Part shown: in pieces, positions 39,032-53,300 of the stretch
Numbering within the stretch: position 1 is the stretch's first letter
Layout: every line of letters begins with the position of its first letter
From: Anisakis pegreffii
Lineage: Eukaryota; Nematoda; Chromadorea; Rhabditida; Anisakidae
Length of the DNA stretch: 64,000 nt
NCBI GenBank assembly: GCA_035041965.1
Contig: JAPYMA010000627.1
Coordinates: forward strand, 1 to 64,000
Direction: 5' to 3'
The notes under the pieces: model-generated
What the model was told of the DNA's origin: nothing
What the model saw: only the letters and a program-made list of their open reading frames with translations
The model's database searches: none
Position numbers and translations under genes: made by a program

Positions 39032-42000
39032 TCAAATTGATAAATCAGCATTATCATATTTAGTACCAACAATGAGTAAATTCTCGGGTGACAGACAGAA
39101 ATCAACATATCGATAAACACTGATCTTATAACCCAACGACTGCAAGTATTCAGCACGACCCAATTCAAGCAAAACCTTTGCCATGCACCCTAAATTTTGT
39201 TTATCCTCTCGAGTCCATAACGACGATACGGATCCAATTTTGTTGCCTTCATATCCTGATGTTTTCGTTTCTGAATCCACTGATTGACAAACCCCTTGTA
39301 TCTCAACAGATACGTTGTCGCTACCGTCAGAAGTTTCCTGCAATTTCAAAGAATTTGGATATTAAATATAAAAAATTATACGCAATATTGAGAGTCGACA
39401 AAATGAAACGGACTCAAATATTCATCGCAGAACAATCGAGCGCTTTTCAACGGAACATTCCTTGGAGTAAGAAAATGATTATTACACTGCATAATATCTT
39501 TGTTATTATAATTAGCATCTTCATCTATTTATGATCAGTGAACCTGACAACGTTATACGATTGTTGTCACTGGTTTACAAAGTTCAAAAAATCTTTCACA
39601 ATGATCACAACTAAAAATAGAACAAAACATAAGGCGGAATGCTCAAGAATAAACGAGAATATAAGCAATGATCTACCATCTCGTGTTCAATTTTGGTCAT
39701 TCCACATACGGCCCATGTTGCAAAATAACGCAGCAGGTTGAAATCACTCTCATCACTGATACCGTGTTTCTTTAGGAATTGCTTACCTGTATACTAAAAA
39801 TTTGAATGAATCGCTTTATTGACAGATACTTTTAGAAAACACAAAATACACTCAAACCAAGCAATGTTCAGTAAAATATTTTTTTGGAAAAGGAATCATC
39901 TATAAAAGAAGAGAATTTACAGGAAGTTCATAGAAGCGATATGACCCAAAAGTCGTTGCATTGATTCAATTGTAATCATTCGTTTTTTTCAGCTAATTAT
40001 AAGTCCTACTTGTTATGATGAGTGCGCCTTTGTGTAGCTTATGTGCCTATGATCATTACTGATGTGTTTTGAACATTCTGAAAATGAGTCGTTTCGAATG
40101 ATACCTGTGCAAATGAGGATTTGTGATGACAGCAAGGCGCAAGCGCAAATCCATCAATATTCAATCCTTTACTGAGGGCATTCGAAAGACAACGAATACC
40201 GCAATCTGTTGCCTCACCACAAAAATGCTTCCAAACTGCTACTACCGATTTCATATTCTGAACAACTGGTCAGTGTACTGCACAAGTGAAAGATAAAATT
40301 TTAAGTCTGATGCACATCCAAATGGAAATGATAATCGCATAAAATGAGAACTGAATTAAAATGCGATGATGAAATTATGCGCCTAATGCATGAAGCGATT
40401 TAGAATAGTTCAGTACGCACACAATTTTAACAAAAACCAGAACATGATAGGAATGATGATATCTAACGAGCAATTTTAAAAATAAGACTTTAGAAAATCG
40501 CGTCTAAACAGCTCTTGAAAATGAACCTTTAAAATGTCGACTTTTGACAAGTCGAGATGCTCGATTGAACAACGTAAGCGATCCATTTTTAACGAACTAT
40601 TTTCCTGAATGAGATCATTTACATTCTTCACCAAATTGGGCAGAAAAAAAACCCTCATGCTAAACAATTTTGAGTTCATCAGTAATTCGTCAGTAAGATT
40701 CGAGTTCATCAGTAAGGTTTCCATGGTTCGAAACTGATTAAATGACTTTAAAAAAACTACAATAAATACATAAGAAATGCTTGAATCGCAAAAACGGAGT
40801 CTTTGCATTGAAGAATTGTCAACAGTAAGCACAATTCAACAGAGAAATGGGACCTCAAGAAAGAAAACACCTGAATCGCTTTATTGTCGTGTTTGTTCCG
40901 ACAACCCGAACGATCAATCAATAAGTAATGACTTTTCGGAGCTGAACGTGCCATCCAGTAACTTAACAGAGCCTTCCCAGCACCAAGATCAATCATGCAA
41001 TTGGTCGAATCATTCTTCAACAAATCACTCTCAATGAGATGACCTGTAAATGAGGCTGAATTCAGAATTGCAAATCGATACATTTTTCAATTCAAGTTCT
41101 TCATGTTGCATAGAAACCAAATCGAGAACACTAAAAATTCAAGCAGTTGCAACTTGAACACATAAAATATTCACGAAAGTGAGGCGTGTAACCAAGAGTT
41201 GTTCAACGAAGATAAAAATAACCAATGATTGATGACAGTTGTATGAGATGTTTGCGATGTTCGCCACTAAGATGCGTATTTGAGCTGAGATGATCCGTGA
41301 TTTGTTTTGAGGTAAGCACTCGATCGGTAATGCAAGAGGAAACCTTTTGGATAGCATTTTGAATCAAAGCACTCATTCGAGACAATTGCTCGTCATCTGG
41401 ACGTCGATTATCGCATTCATCGACTCGATCTGTACCTGAACAATGAGAATGTTACGACAATTGTATTGCTATATAATACTTCGAACGATTGAATCTTTGA
41501 CAGCGTTTAGAAATGATGCTTAAAGTGCTGCAATTTCAGAAGTCCCATAATGGATGGTGCAACTCGTCGAACAACAAATACATTAAGAACAAACGAAAAG
41601 AATCTTGCCTCTATCTTGATTAGCAACATTGATATTGAACACCATCCATGGCTCATCCGGTAATCGTGAATTGCATTTCGTTGCTAGATGTTTTTCCAAC
41701 TCATCCTTTTTCACTGTATGTTTCGGATCATTCGGACAAATTACACGCTCCTTGAAAGATCTATCATTATTGTTATTGCTATTATAGTTGTGCTTAGTCT
41801 TATTTTAACCATTATTATGATATTGTTCATAGTTACAATGCTATTAGATTTGTTCCTATTAACAACCATAACAATAATGAGATGTTGGGAAAAGAATAAA
41901 TCAGTCAACATTTAGGAATGTAACGAAACACTCAAACAAATGCAACAACATGATTAATTTGGGTGATTTCTTCAATGAAACCAATCACTCTAGACCATTT

Positions 42001-42308
42001 CCATTCTATTTCACATCTCATTAAGCCATATTTCAAGTGAAGATCAACAGTAACAATTAAGTGCCATCGTGCAAGATCATCATATCACAAAGTGTTGCTA
42101 TGAAGACGCAGTAAAAATGTGAAGCAATTGTTGTATGAGCAATTTCGAGGAATGAGAACGGTTGGGAGGCGGAACTAACCGATTTGCTTGGATCATGAAT
42201 AGAGTGTTCACCGCAGAAGAGGTTCCCCTTCTTCACCAGCATACGACATCGTCTCTTTTTAGTCGGTAACATATAATTGCATCGCAGCAGTTCCTCACCA
42301 GACATCAT
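39032..42308 (-). CDS. TRMT13: TRMT13, tRNA 2'-O-methyltransferase (position 4)
   Basis: tRNA:m4X modification enzyme that methylates the ribose 2'-OH of nucleotide 4 in the acceptor stem. Exons found: 42308-42180, 41750-41609, 41435-41223, 41043-40871, 40604-40527, 40257-40105, 39786-39677, 39337-39032. Exon 1 holds the TRM13 CCCH finger (CNYMLPTKKRRCRM, CGEH), exon 2 the U11-48K-like CHHC finger (VICPNDPKHTVKKDELEKHL), exon 4 the SAM-binding motif (MIDLGAGKALLSYW, HYLLIDRSGCRNKHDNKA), exon 6 the WKHFCGEATD and APCCHHK motifs, and exons 7-8 the C-terminus (YFATWAVCGM, ELGRAEYLQSLGY, LSPENLLIVG). All junctions are in phase except between 40105 and 39786, which needs one more exon of 3n+1 nt that I could not place. 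Intron 2 uses a GC donor at 41608-41607. At least 434 aa; human TRMT13 is 481. Confidence 0.93.
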
Positions 42309-44312
42309 CGACGACGATTAATTCGCACGAAGAATGTTGCTTCAATTTGCTTCACTTTTCAGCAGAACATCAACAAAAAATCGTTGCCGAGATCTTTTAG
42401 AAAAGCGTAAATGAGGGCACATTCAGCGAGCGTTATCAATCCTTCAGCATATTTCACTGCTCGTCGAGGATGCACACGATAGCAGAGCCACCCAATAAAT
42501 ACTATTTTTGAGTGCTAAGCGCTCAGGAACCTACTACTTCAAGGTTTATTCCGAGAAGTATTCAGAGTGTATCGATACGAAGAATTCCAAAAATGAACGA
42601 AAATGTGCTAATCTCAATAAGACAATGTATCAAAGTTCTAAAAAATACTATATGAAGCAGATTAAAGTTTTTGGTGTCCAAATTAATGATCACGTTCGAT
42701 TGCACTATTGCCGTTTACCAGTGGCGATTCTCACTCATGACATTCAGTCTTTGGTCATCTAGGTATCTCCTTGCTGTCACTATCATTGTGCTTGTTCTAA
42801 TAGGAAGTTGAACGTAAACATGTTTGTTAGGTATTAGTACCTGTTAACTGTTATTTGGATTACTAGAATGACTAGTTTGAGCCGTTTGTACGCTCGTCGA
42901 ATTTCCACAGATGTGAAAGATATTATACTAATTTTTCGGTTTGACAACAACAAAAGACCGTCATTCAACGACATCTGATATCATACGGCACTGTTACATT
43001 TAACTCGAACGCACTCTTTGAAAATTTACGTCGTTTGAGAATTTTTTTGAATAACTTGAGGAGATGAGAAAGACAGCAATAACAACGACTCATTCAACGA
43101 TAAACATCGCAACATTATACGCTGTGACTGCACAGCACATTGCAACCTTTACTTCGATGTTGATGTCAAATTAGTCAATAGGCTATCTATCATAGATGCA
43201 AGAGACCATCCCCAACTCGAACTCTTTCATTTTGGTTTCATTATGCACAGTAACGATTCGATAAGTTACAAGAAGGTTGGTGCAAGAACTGTTTATTTGG
43301 ATGAGATTTGAGAACTCGATAATTAAAATTCGACATTCAATTCTTTCGTATGATTACAAGAACAAATCATACAAAGATAAAGATAAAACAGAAAGAAACG
43401 TTTTTTGCATAAGTATAGCATAATATGTAACGATACGAATACTTTCAACGGAAAAATTAATCACGCCGGTCAATGTTGTGCGCATTAACGCGCAGAGAAA
43501 TGCAAATTGAACTTATGTTCGGAAACAAAATTTAATTGGTAATTTAGTTACAATACCCATCGAATCAATAATGCAAAAGAAAAGAAAAAAAACACATAAA
43601 AAGATAGTGGCGTTCGTGATCTCGATGATCCTTCCAATCATCGAGATCATGAACGCCACTATCTTTTTATGTGTTCATCAGTCGTCGAACCAAGTCGTCT
43701 AAGGAGTACAACTGATCAAAAAATCGAATATGAAGATCAACGAAAAGCAGTTGTTGAAAGCTATCGACTCTATATGAGCCACTTATAACACAGTCAGACG
43801 AAAGTGTCCTGATAATATTCATTAGCAGTGGTAAAGCCTAAACAAACATATATTACAAATGTGTGCAAACAACATTTTCAAATGAACTAATTTGAATGAA
43901 TACTCACCAATCATTTCAGAATTATTCATTCCGATGGAACAATGAAAATTCGTGCAACAATGGCAAGATATCCAATGGTGCAATAATAAATGAACAATCA
44001 GTGAACCTTCAGCAGGTTGGAAAAACAACAAAAAATGCATAAGGCAAACACCGTCACGTCATGCGTTTCCATTTTTTCAAGGAGATACCTTATCGATCAA
44101 CGCTGCTAGACGTTGATCATCATAATAAAAAAGAATTGTGACGATGTTAATTAAAGACACTCCCGTAAAGAATTCCTCCGATGAATAAAAATTTACGAGA
44201 AGCATTCTAAAAATGAGGACGCACAACGCGATGGTGCATACGCAAAATGAACCACTGATCGTTGATGTATCCGCTCAGATCATTGTGTTCGCAACTAACA
44301 GACATCGTCCAG
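42309..44312. other. Intergenic between TRMT13 and zyg-9
   Basis: Upstream region of TRMT13 and 3' flank of zyg-9 (both minus strand). No conserved exon seen. An 84-codon plus-strand frame at 42508-42762 is Lys/Tyr-rich without a recognisable domain. The notable feature is the hairpin at 43591-43675. Confidence 0.45.
43591..43675. repeat. 85-nt near-perfect inverted repeat (hairpin)
   Basis: Left arm 43591-43629 and right arm 43637-43675 are each 39 nt and are reverse complements except at one position (left GTTCGTG against an inverted GTTCATG, a G-T pair in one transcribed strand). The loop is CCTTCCA. The stem core is GATAGTGGCGTTC. The feature lies between TRMT13 and zyg-9, outside coding sequence. 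Confidence 0.9.
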
Positions 44313-47300
44313 TCATTCCACTTGACGTCGTCGACGCATATTCAATAAACGTTGCTTGAGGGGTTCCACATCGCTGGCTGTTAAGGCTCGCTTTTGAGGC
44401 GTCGATGGCACTACGGATTCGTTTTCAGGCGCAGCCTCTGCGAAGTGCCTGCAAGAATTTTAGAAAAAATTAGAGAAAAATTTTCACGCCTAATTTTTTT
44501 TTCGAGAGCAGTCCGCAGCGTTCCATTCATCCATCAACAAGAACATTTCACGTACACAATCACTTTCTTTAAACGCATCCAAATCTTGATAGCTATGGCA
44601 AATAACGAACTCAACGCAAAATAATAATTAACGATTATTACTTGTTCGTTAAAAAAGAAGTTCAGATAGCTCGATAAAAGACAGGTAAGAAAAAGGTGAA
44701 CCAACCCTGCTTCTGGCTGGAATGATCGTCTGAGCGTGGTTTTCACGGTCTCAACAGCAACTGCCTGTTGTCCTGCATCGTTTGCCTCCTCCTCTGCTGG
44801 CCAAACACCCGTTCGTTCGAAAGCGTCTGAATCCTTACATACCTGATTCACAAATTCGTGTACCTGCAACGAGATATCGCATGAAACGGCCTCATTACGA
44901 AGACAACAATAATGGTGATTAGCTTTCATGTAGGACAGCTATTGAATCACACTGTTGTGCGTGCATCATTCGACTAGCAAGACGGAATTTAAAAAAAAAC
45001 AAGACCTAACCTTCAGATATTCAGCAGACATTTCAGGTGTTTCGCGATCACTTTTATCCATCTTCTTGAGCTGATAAACAATAAACTCCTGCAAAAAATC
45101 AAGATTTCCTGCTGGATTCAGAAGATGCTTCGGATAATAATGACTGGAATGCGAACCACGCACGACCACTCAGTAAATGACAAGCATATACAAAGAAGAC
45201 GCACAGACTTAGAAGATAGAAAAATGAAATCACTCTCGTAAGCATATTACATTCAATAGTAATAGTAAACCATAAATTCAGTAGTAAACCATAAAATAGC
45301 TCTCATTTCCCGAAGAAAAAAGCAACATCTTCAAAGAAGCGAACTGAAGAATTTCAAGGAGGACAGTTTTACCTAAATAGATAGCAGAAATATTTGTCAA
45401 CTTTTTGGTTCTCATGAAACAGCACTATATGATATCACTTGAATGATAAAAAAAGTGGAAAGAGATACGGCAGAACAATATAAAATGAAACGGGCGGCAT
45501 GCAATCCAACAAGTAACTGATCACACTGACTCACCCGAAACACTGAATGCTTGCCTCTTGAGGTCTTTAGCATACCGCCCTTTACAGATTCAGTTTTTGA
45601 ATTGTTTTCATTAAAAATTTAATAAAACAACATAATTAAGCAGCGATTAGTGCAACGCTTAAAGTATGAGACGAATGGAAAAAATTTGGGTTTTCATTTC
45701 CCCAACCATCCAAGAGTTCGCTGTAATAATCGAAACCGCAACGTAATCAGAATAAGAACATTTCCGAAAGAATACTAACTCTAGCACTAAAAGTCATCTT
45801 ATGTGACTTTACTCGAATTGACATCACTCAATTCGAATCTTATCGAAGTGCCTTCAAATAAGATAAAAGAATGACTACTTAAAGAGTTGTAAAATCATAC
45901 AATATTTTGCGGATATTTCTTGATCGCGTCATCGAGATGTTTACGTGCATCTGGATTGTCCTTCAAAAATGTATGCAGATTCCGCAAACCCTAAATTCAT
46001 ATATGGCAATGAACAAAATATTGATATTCCGTTCAAGATTATCAACCAAATAATTAACTCAAAAGTTCTGGCAAATGCGTCACTCCGAAATCTTCGAAAA
46101 ATATGTTCAGAAATGGCATTAAAAGCATGATGAATAATTCATTCAATGAAAACAAGCAAATCTATCTAAAACCATTACCGGTCCCGTTACATCATAAACA
46201 ATCTTGGCCACTAGTCGCTGGACAGCATCTTCCATATTCGTAGGTAGCACCTGAAATAAGTTACGTTCAAGCGTCAAAACGATGGAATGTGAACTCGGGA
46301 CACTAGATTACTTTCCCTATCGCAAACTGCGAACAAGAGAGGAATAAGCTCAGAAACAAACATTCAATGCGTTTATATGTAACACTCACCAAAATGTAAT
46401 TTACATTTTAGGCCGAAAGGAACGCATCATTTGCTGAGAACATTAATAAACTTACTTGTCCCGGCAGTTCACCATATGCTGACGAGGCAAGACTGCCCGG
46501 ATTGCTTTTGCTTTGAAAACCACGAACGCATTTGCGAATATACTTGACCGCCTCACTTGTCTCTGGATCCGGTATCAACGAAAAATGATCCAACACCTGT
46601 AACTCGGCACGATAATGACGGATAATTATGTGTAAATTTCTCATCTTGATGTTGCGCTCTTTAAGCTATTTTATAAGACAAGAAGCGAACCGATGCTTTC
46701 GCGCCGGTAACGAGACGCTGAACGGCAAGCTCCACCGAATGAATCGCAGTCTTAACCGCATCGCAATCTTCAACCCGTGGACGAAATTCTTGCATGAAAT
46801 CATGCACTGCCTTCACAATCTTATCCAAATCCAACGGTCCACCTCGTACGAACAACTCTGATTGCTTGTAAATACACTGAAATGATTAGTTCAAACTCGC
46901 TGTCCAAACAATCAGAAATGAAATTAACTATTATACGCATCAAATATCACAAATAATTGACCAATCGTTCGATGTCAGAAGGTTAAAGAAAGAAACCTTA
47001 TTGATGAGATCAATAGTTTGGTTGCGTGGATCGTAGAGGGCCGATCTTAGCATTGAGCAGAGCGCAATAAAGCAAGCTGTTGGATCAGCATTGTCACAAA
47101 TGCGAATCGTTAAATAGTTCAGCGATCGATATATCTGAAACTACTATTAATAGCACGCTGACTGTTCAGTCCTTACATAGTGTTGGCCATAAGTAAAGGG
47201 TGATGAAAGTGATGAGAACAGCAAGAAGAACGAACCGATGGGGTGTCTTCCAGATTCTGCATTCGTTCATCTTTCAACAAATACAGAAATTCTTGGATGA

Positions 47301-50300
47301 GCATTTTTAATGGCTCCGACGAAATACGTGAGCACGTACTCGGCTCCTTAACCAACTGAAAACAACAAAAATGTTGTGTTTCAAACGATATTGTGTACGA
47401 GTAATTACCTACACATCGTCTCAAAATTCAACGAATCAGCACCGGTCTAGCAGAATTATCAAAATGAAATACAAATTTGAATAAAGGATTCCGGAAAGAT
47501 TAATTTTTGTCTAACAGAAAATTAGAGATGAAATCTGTTTGTTTCTCTACTTAAGAAGCGATATAATTTAGTTTCCATCTTCAAATCATACAGCAAATGC
47601 ACACAATTTTCAACTCATTTTAAACACAAATTCTATGTAATCGATTTGAAGGAAGAATAATGACACTCTCATACAAATATCGATTAGACAAATAATCGCA
47701 TATCGTTGAAAAATCTAGTCAATAAATATCATAGTGAATCTTATAAAGCATGCGCACCACACTGATGAAGTTGCAGATAATCCTAACGAGCTCACTGAGC
47801 TCATCCAGTCCGTTCATATCATTCAGGTGTCTACTTCGAATCAAGGAAGTCTGTGTTACAATCGCTTGCACCACTGCATCAGCACGATCAGCCACATATC
47901 GAGACATATTTGATTGAGTGAACAGATACTGCAGTTGACCAATCGCTCCGTATGCGGTTGACGTTGAAATTGATGCGACGCCTTGCACTACCTTCAATTG
48001 AATAAGTACAATCGACATCAGATCACTTGTATATCGTTGCACAACCTAACTGAACAGTAAAAGCAATGTGGAAATTAAATCTCAACAGTTCAGTGATTTC
48101 ACGACACCAATAATGCATCCATGCTCCATGTAAAATGCACAGTGGACTGAACTCATACGTTTGAATGTGGAACAAAAACACAATAAACAACGAGATGGAA
48201 ACCTTGTCAACTTCGCCAGCTGATGACTCAAGTGATGCTAACGAGGTCAGTGATTCAGTTCGGTGCGGTGGTGGAACCGCTGCATGCGATTTTGGAAGAA
48301 CTGGCTCGAATGGTTGTAAAATATCAAGATTTTCGTCCGCAAAACCACCGTTTGGTAACAAATCTTGGCTGTTCAATCCAGCAATCTACAATCGGAATAT
48401 ATAAAGCAACAAACGGTAAATACCACACAGGCCGATGTAATATTAAGTATTGTTTAGAACTGAGAGCGTAATGATTTGAGAATTGTAAGCGTATCGAATG
48501 CGAAGTGTAATATACCGTTTGATCTAAAGCGAACCGTCTTTTGGGGCCATCTTGCAGGGAATTTGTGTCAGCCAAACCATTGATCTGCAAACAACTCAAC
48601 ACATTAGATGCGCTACATAATTGTTATCACCCTTACGTATAGAGCAATCTAGCACATCACACCTAATGAAGACTGCTTGAAATGGACTTATTTAGATAAT
48701 GCCGATTATCAAAATACATGAATATGCAGATGCAATTGTAAACTCAAAACAGTGCTGCACATCAGTGCGAATGATGAGAGAGAACATTTAAATTTCCGCC
48801 AAATCATTCACAAAAAAATTTTTTTAAGACATGAAAAGAGACGAATAAAGAAGATAAGTAATCGACTGATTACGTTGTATGTACTGTTTAATTCGTTTCT
48901 GCCTGGTTCAGGAGATTCCGCACGACTGGATGCACCACTCTGTTCCGCGCGGCTCGACGATCTTGCAGTACCATCTCGCATTCGTCTTCCTTAATTCACT
49001 TATTTGCCTTCACTATTTAATTGAAATAACAACCTTTTGATTGTTTCCATTATCATTATCACACAACAATGCCCCTAATTAGCCTCTAAACAACGAAAGT
49101 CAGCACATGATCAACCAAATGTCAACATTAGACTTGTACTTCTGAAAGAAATACTTTCAGCTATACGCATACAATCTTTCTCCCATAATTTCTTATGGTT
49201 GGATCGTTCTCTAACGTGATCATTCACATTTGTATTTTTAAATCCCTTTCTGGCTGACCTTTGACGCCAGTGCCTATCGATGGTCGTCCTCGTCCATTTT
49301 GAGCCGGAGTGCCTGGCGCACGTTCGGGCCCCGGTTTCCCTTAAAAAGAACGGTACTAGAATTACCATATAAACCATCAAACTATAAGATAAAAATTGGA
49401 GCAATTCGTACCTTTAGCCTTTGGTACAATACCACTCCTCTTGATGCGTTCATCAAGCATCGCTTTATCTTTGTCGTTCATTTTACCAATCAACTGGAAT
49501 ACACGTTCCCCTTCTTCTTTCCACGCAACAACGACCGCGTTGATGGCCGCACTTCTGACGTTATTATCGCGATCACTAATGCACGCTGCTATTTGCTTCA
49601 GTGACGGCTAAACGGCTAATCATGGTAACAGTATCATTTCATTTCATTTCATCAAATGAAAATTCAATATGACATACGCCAGGAGTGGTTGTAGCAGCGA
49701 TCCCGGTCGTGTCCAGCAACTCTTCCAACACTTGAAGGCATTCGGTTCGTTGACGCGAATTTTTCGTTTTGAGACCATCCAAAACTAGTGGAAATACCTT
49801 GGCTGGCCCGACAATCTCCGTAATCACATGCATTATGGATCGCACCGGTGTACGAACCGAATCTTTTGGATCACCAGACTGCAATGATCATAATGAATGT
49901 CACTAACGAGCTCCCTCCCACAAACAATTCTATCGAGAACGATGAACGGTTGACACACCTTCAAAATGAGATAAGGCAGGAAAGCGTTCAATTCAGGATC
50001 GGTGAATGGTTCTGAACAATCACGAATCTGAGTGAATATTGCCAATGCTAGATCGAGAACTTTTAGTAATACGGTTGGATTCGTTTCAAAGAATCTCAGC
50101 GATATCCACTTGAGTATCAGATCACAGTTGGCCATGACTGAAGCTGCATTCAGAGATAGCTCCTGAAATCACGAAACACGTTCGAATGATCTTAAAACAA
50201 GCTAAACAGTTGAAGTTGAACTTTATCGAAATTAGAAACATCACCGCAATAAGATTCCATCCATAACATAAACAAGAGTAGTCAAATATTATGACTGAAC

Positions 50301-53300
50301 TAGAACGATAGCTGAAATAATGTCCATCAAATTCACATAATTTCGAACACAAACCGTTTGCATACTATCAATAGCTTTCAGATGCATTTTGAAGTCTTTG
50401 CTGAACAACATCGCGAAGAGATTCGTTTGCGTAACTCCACCGAGTAATGTCTTCAGCTGTTCTATATGTTCACCGTTTGGTTGATCAAAGTTCCATTTCA
50501 ATAACTGAATTTAAAAATGCCGATTTAGAAAAACTTCGACGAATATTTTTTCATACGGTCCCCTACGAGTTCTACGGGAAATATCGACTTAACTCTGTTC
50601 GAATCGCGGAAATATTCACATTATTTCAGAAAAAAGATTACAGATAATTGAGGTCTCGTTCTTATGATGAAACTACGAAATGTTGAAATTATCCTACAAA
50701 AACGAAATATAAACTTTAACGTGAAAACGTTGCTGAATTAAACATAATTTCAAGCTCATAAAAAAGAGTTCGAAGTTCACTTTATCCAAAAATTCTCGAT
50801 TTTGATACCTTCAAGTTCTTCTCATCACGGAGACGTATAGCCTTCTCTTTGTTTGTCACAAAGATTTCATCTTTCGGCTTTGGAGGCTCTTCTACTTCCT
50901 GAAGCATTCGCTGATTCTATTTTTACAGTGTTGAGGAATTCATCCTTTCTCAAGTTACAACCATCCAAATGGATCATTTTGACTCATACTGCTGGTAACA
51001 TAATAACAATGCCATGATATCGTAACGTAAGAGAAAATGAATTAAAGTAAATAATTTGATCCAGAAATCATCAACTGGATTCATGTGAACTGTCAGCGTT
51101 TAAACTCTACGGCCATTCGCTTTGTCATATATATGGACATAAGCTCAGAAGATCCATTGTGTAATAGAAAATAACTCGCCATAAATGATAAAACGTTAGT
51201 CATAATTTGCAGTAATTTACCTTAATTGTCGCATTCTCCTTACCATTTCCTTTCGCGTTCGACTCCTCAGCCTCTTCGTTTTCCTCTTCACATGTTGGTT
51301 TCTTCGCGGATGGTTTACCGTTCAGTTTACTACCAACTCCGGGGGCTGGAGGTTTAAGAGGCTGGAATGTAAATAAATGAAAAATTACTGTGAACGATGT
51401 CCGATAAGCAAGAGTCAGTCATCATCCTGATTTATCCGATGATGCGCAGTTTCTTTACAAAATCAATTCTAGTAGAAGTTTAAAAGCGAACGCAATCTCG
51501 ATCCAGCTTAATCGATCTTCGACAGCAATCTTAGATGTGTGATGTGTGCTTCATCACTAATCAAAGTAATGTGTGCTTCCTATCCACAAGAAACCGCACT
51601 GAACAGTCGTTGTTTTTCTTGTCAACAAGACCCATTCGCAACGATAATGAATTCGATATGGCACAACAAATAACATTGTCAACATTATTAAAAAAATGCC
51701 CAAATTCACCAGTCACCACCTACTAATAATGATCATGCATATGCATATTATGAAACGAACCATGACAAGGAAATCAAACCGAATTCGAACATAACAAAGT
51801 TTTCCCGTAACAACTAAACAGTTAAGCAACAAAACAATAGCGGCCTTCAATGGATAACTTTTAAAATATTACGAAAACAATCGGTGAATTATGCGGTAAC
51901 GTTGCATTCAAATGACCTGAACTAATCGTAAGTGATCGATATGATTGCATCAATTTCATAAAATGATAAATGAAAAATCTACAATTAATTTTGTGCAATA
52001 CTGACCAACTTAAAATTAGATTCTAAATAGATCTTAACAGTGCCATTTCCATACAACATCAACAGTACTTAACGTCGATCAAGTTTCAAGTGATCAACCT
52101 TTAGAACAACTGAACTCCATAAAGTGATATGTGTGCGGTAATTCACCTTGCACACACCTCTGGAAACGAATTACCATAAGACATTGCCCAACACGATTTG
52201 AGAAATAAACTGAAGTGAGATATGACTACTTACCGCATCCGATTTGGCGTCATTCTCGGCGTTGTCGTTCCCCTTTGATGCATCGGAGCGTTGCTGAACA
52301 CACGATCACAACGATAACTACTATCACAACAACAAACACAACAACGATTGCTTTCAAATGTAATCATCCGTCCACGACTTCACTCACAATTCTTCACCGA
52401 TCCTCACACGTGATGGAAAAACAAAACAATTGCTTTCAAATCTGTTTTGAATTCAACAGGAGTAGGGCGAATAATTAATAACTGATACATACTACTTTAA
52501 AATACTGCTTTCGCGTTGAATGTTACCTATTTAGAATGAAAATCGTTCGGTATAGTACTCTCGAACGCCTGCATGATTCATTACATGTAATGGAGAATTC
52601 ATATTCTCTTAAGATACTATCAAAACCAGCTTTCATGTGACCCGAACCAAACGACAGTTATACAACACCGATAAACAAGCTTGCAAAACTCATAATATTG
52701 ATGTGTTCTTTAAAAACAAAACCGGAAGCCAAACAAACTCAAGCACCGGATCGGAAAACAAGCCGACTTCATAAATCGCTTCATTTTATGTTGTGCTTTA
52801 CGACCATCGGCTTAGATTTAATAATGAGAATACCTCCGCAATAAAGAAGCCATTAAATTATTCGTACTCATCACACTCATCGTTCAGTTTTCATCCGTAG
52901 TTCACTGAACAAACTGCACATTCGAAGCAAGTTTACGATTCTAAAACTGCTGCTATCCACTGCAATCAAAAAGCCCAACTGCCACTACCGGATGCATCCA
53001 GGTGTCATTTTCCTGGCCAAAAGCGCGAAATGAAACAAACAAAAAGCATCGATTAACGAACTTACGTTACTCTTGTGCATACTTTGGACCATAACCGAAA
53101 CAACATCAGGACCTGCTTCCTGAATTGCTTTCTCGCAGAAATGCTTGATCTGAAACGATTCATTCTGACGTGAGCCAAAATCGATTATTGCACATCACTC
53201 AGAATCAACTTCGATCTACATTCTTTTGGAACAAATAACAATTGAATGAGATGAATCATTATTGGGAAAGGTACGTGATAATGAAAAGAGAGTAATGAAG

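Noticed and set aside
42508..42762. 84-codon plus-strand frame between TRMT13 and zyg-9
   Set aside because: No domain, no splice context, and codon content as expected of AT-rich intergenic DNA.
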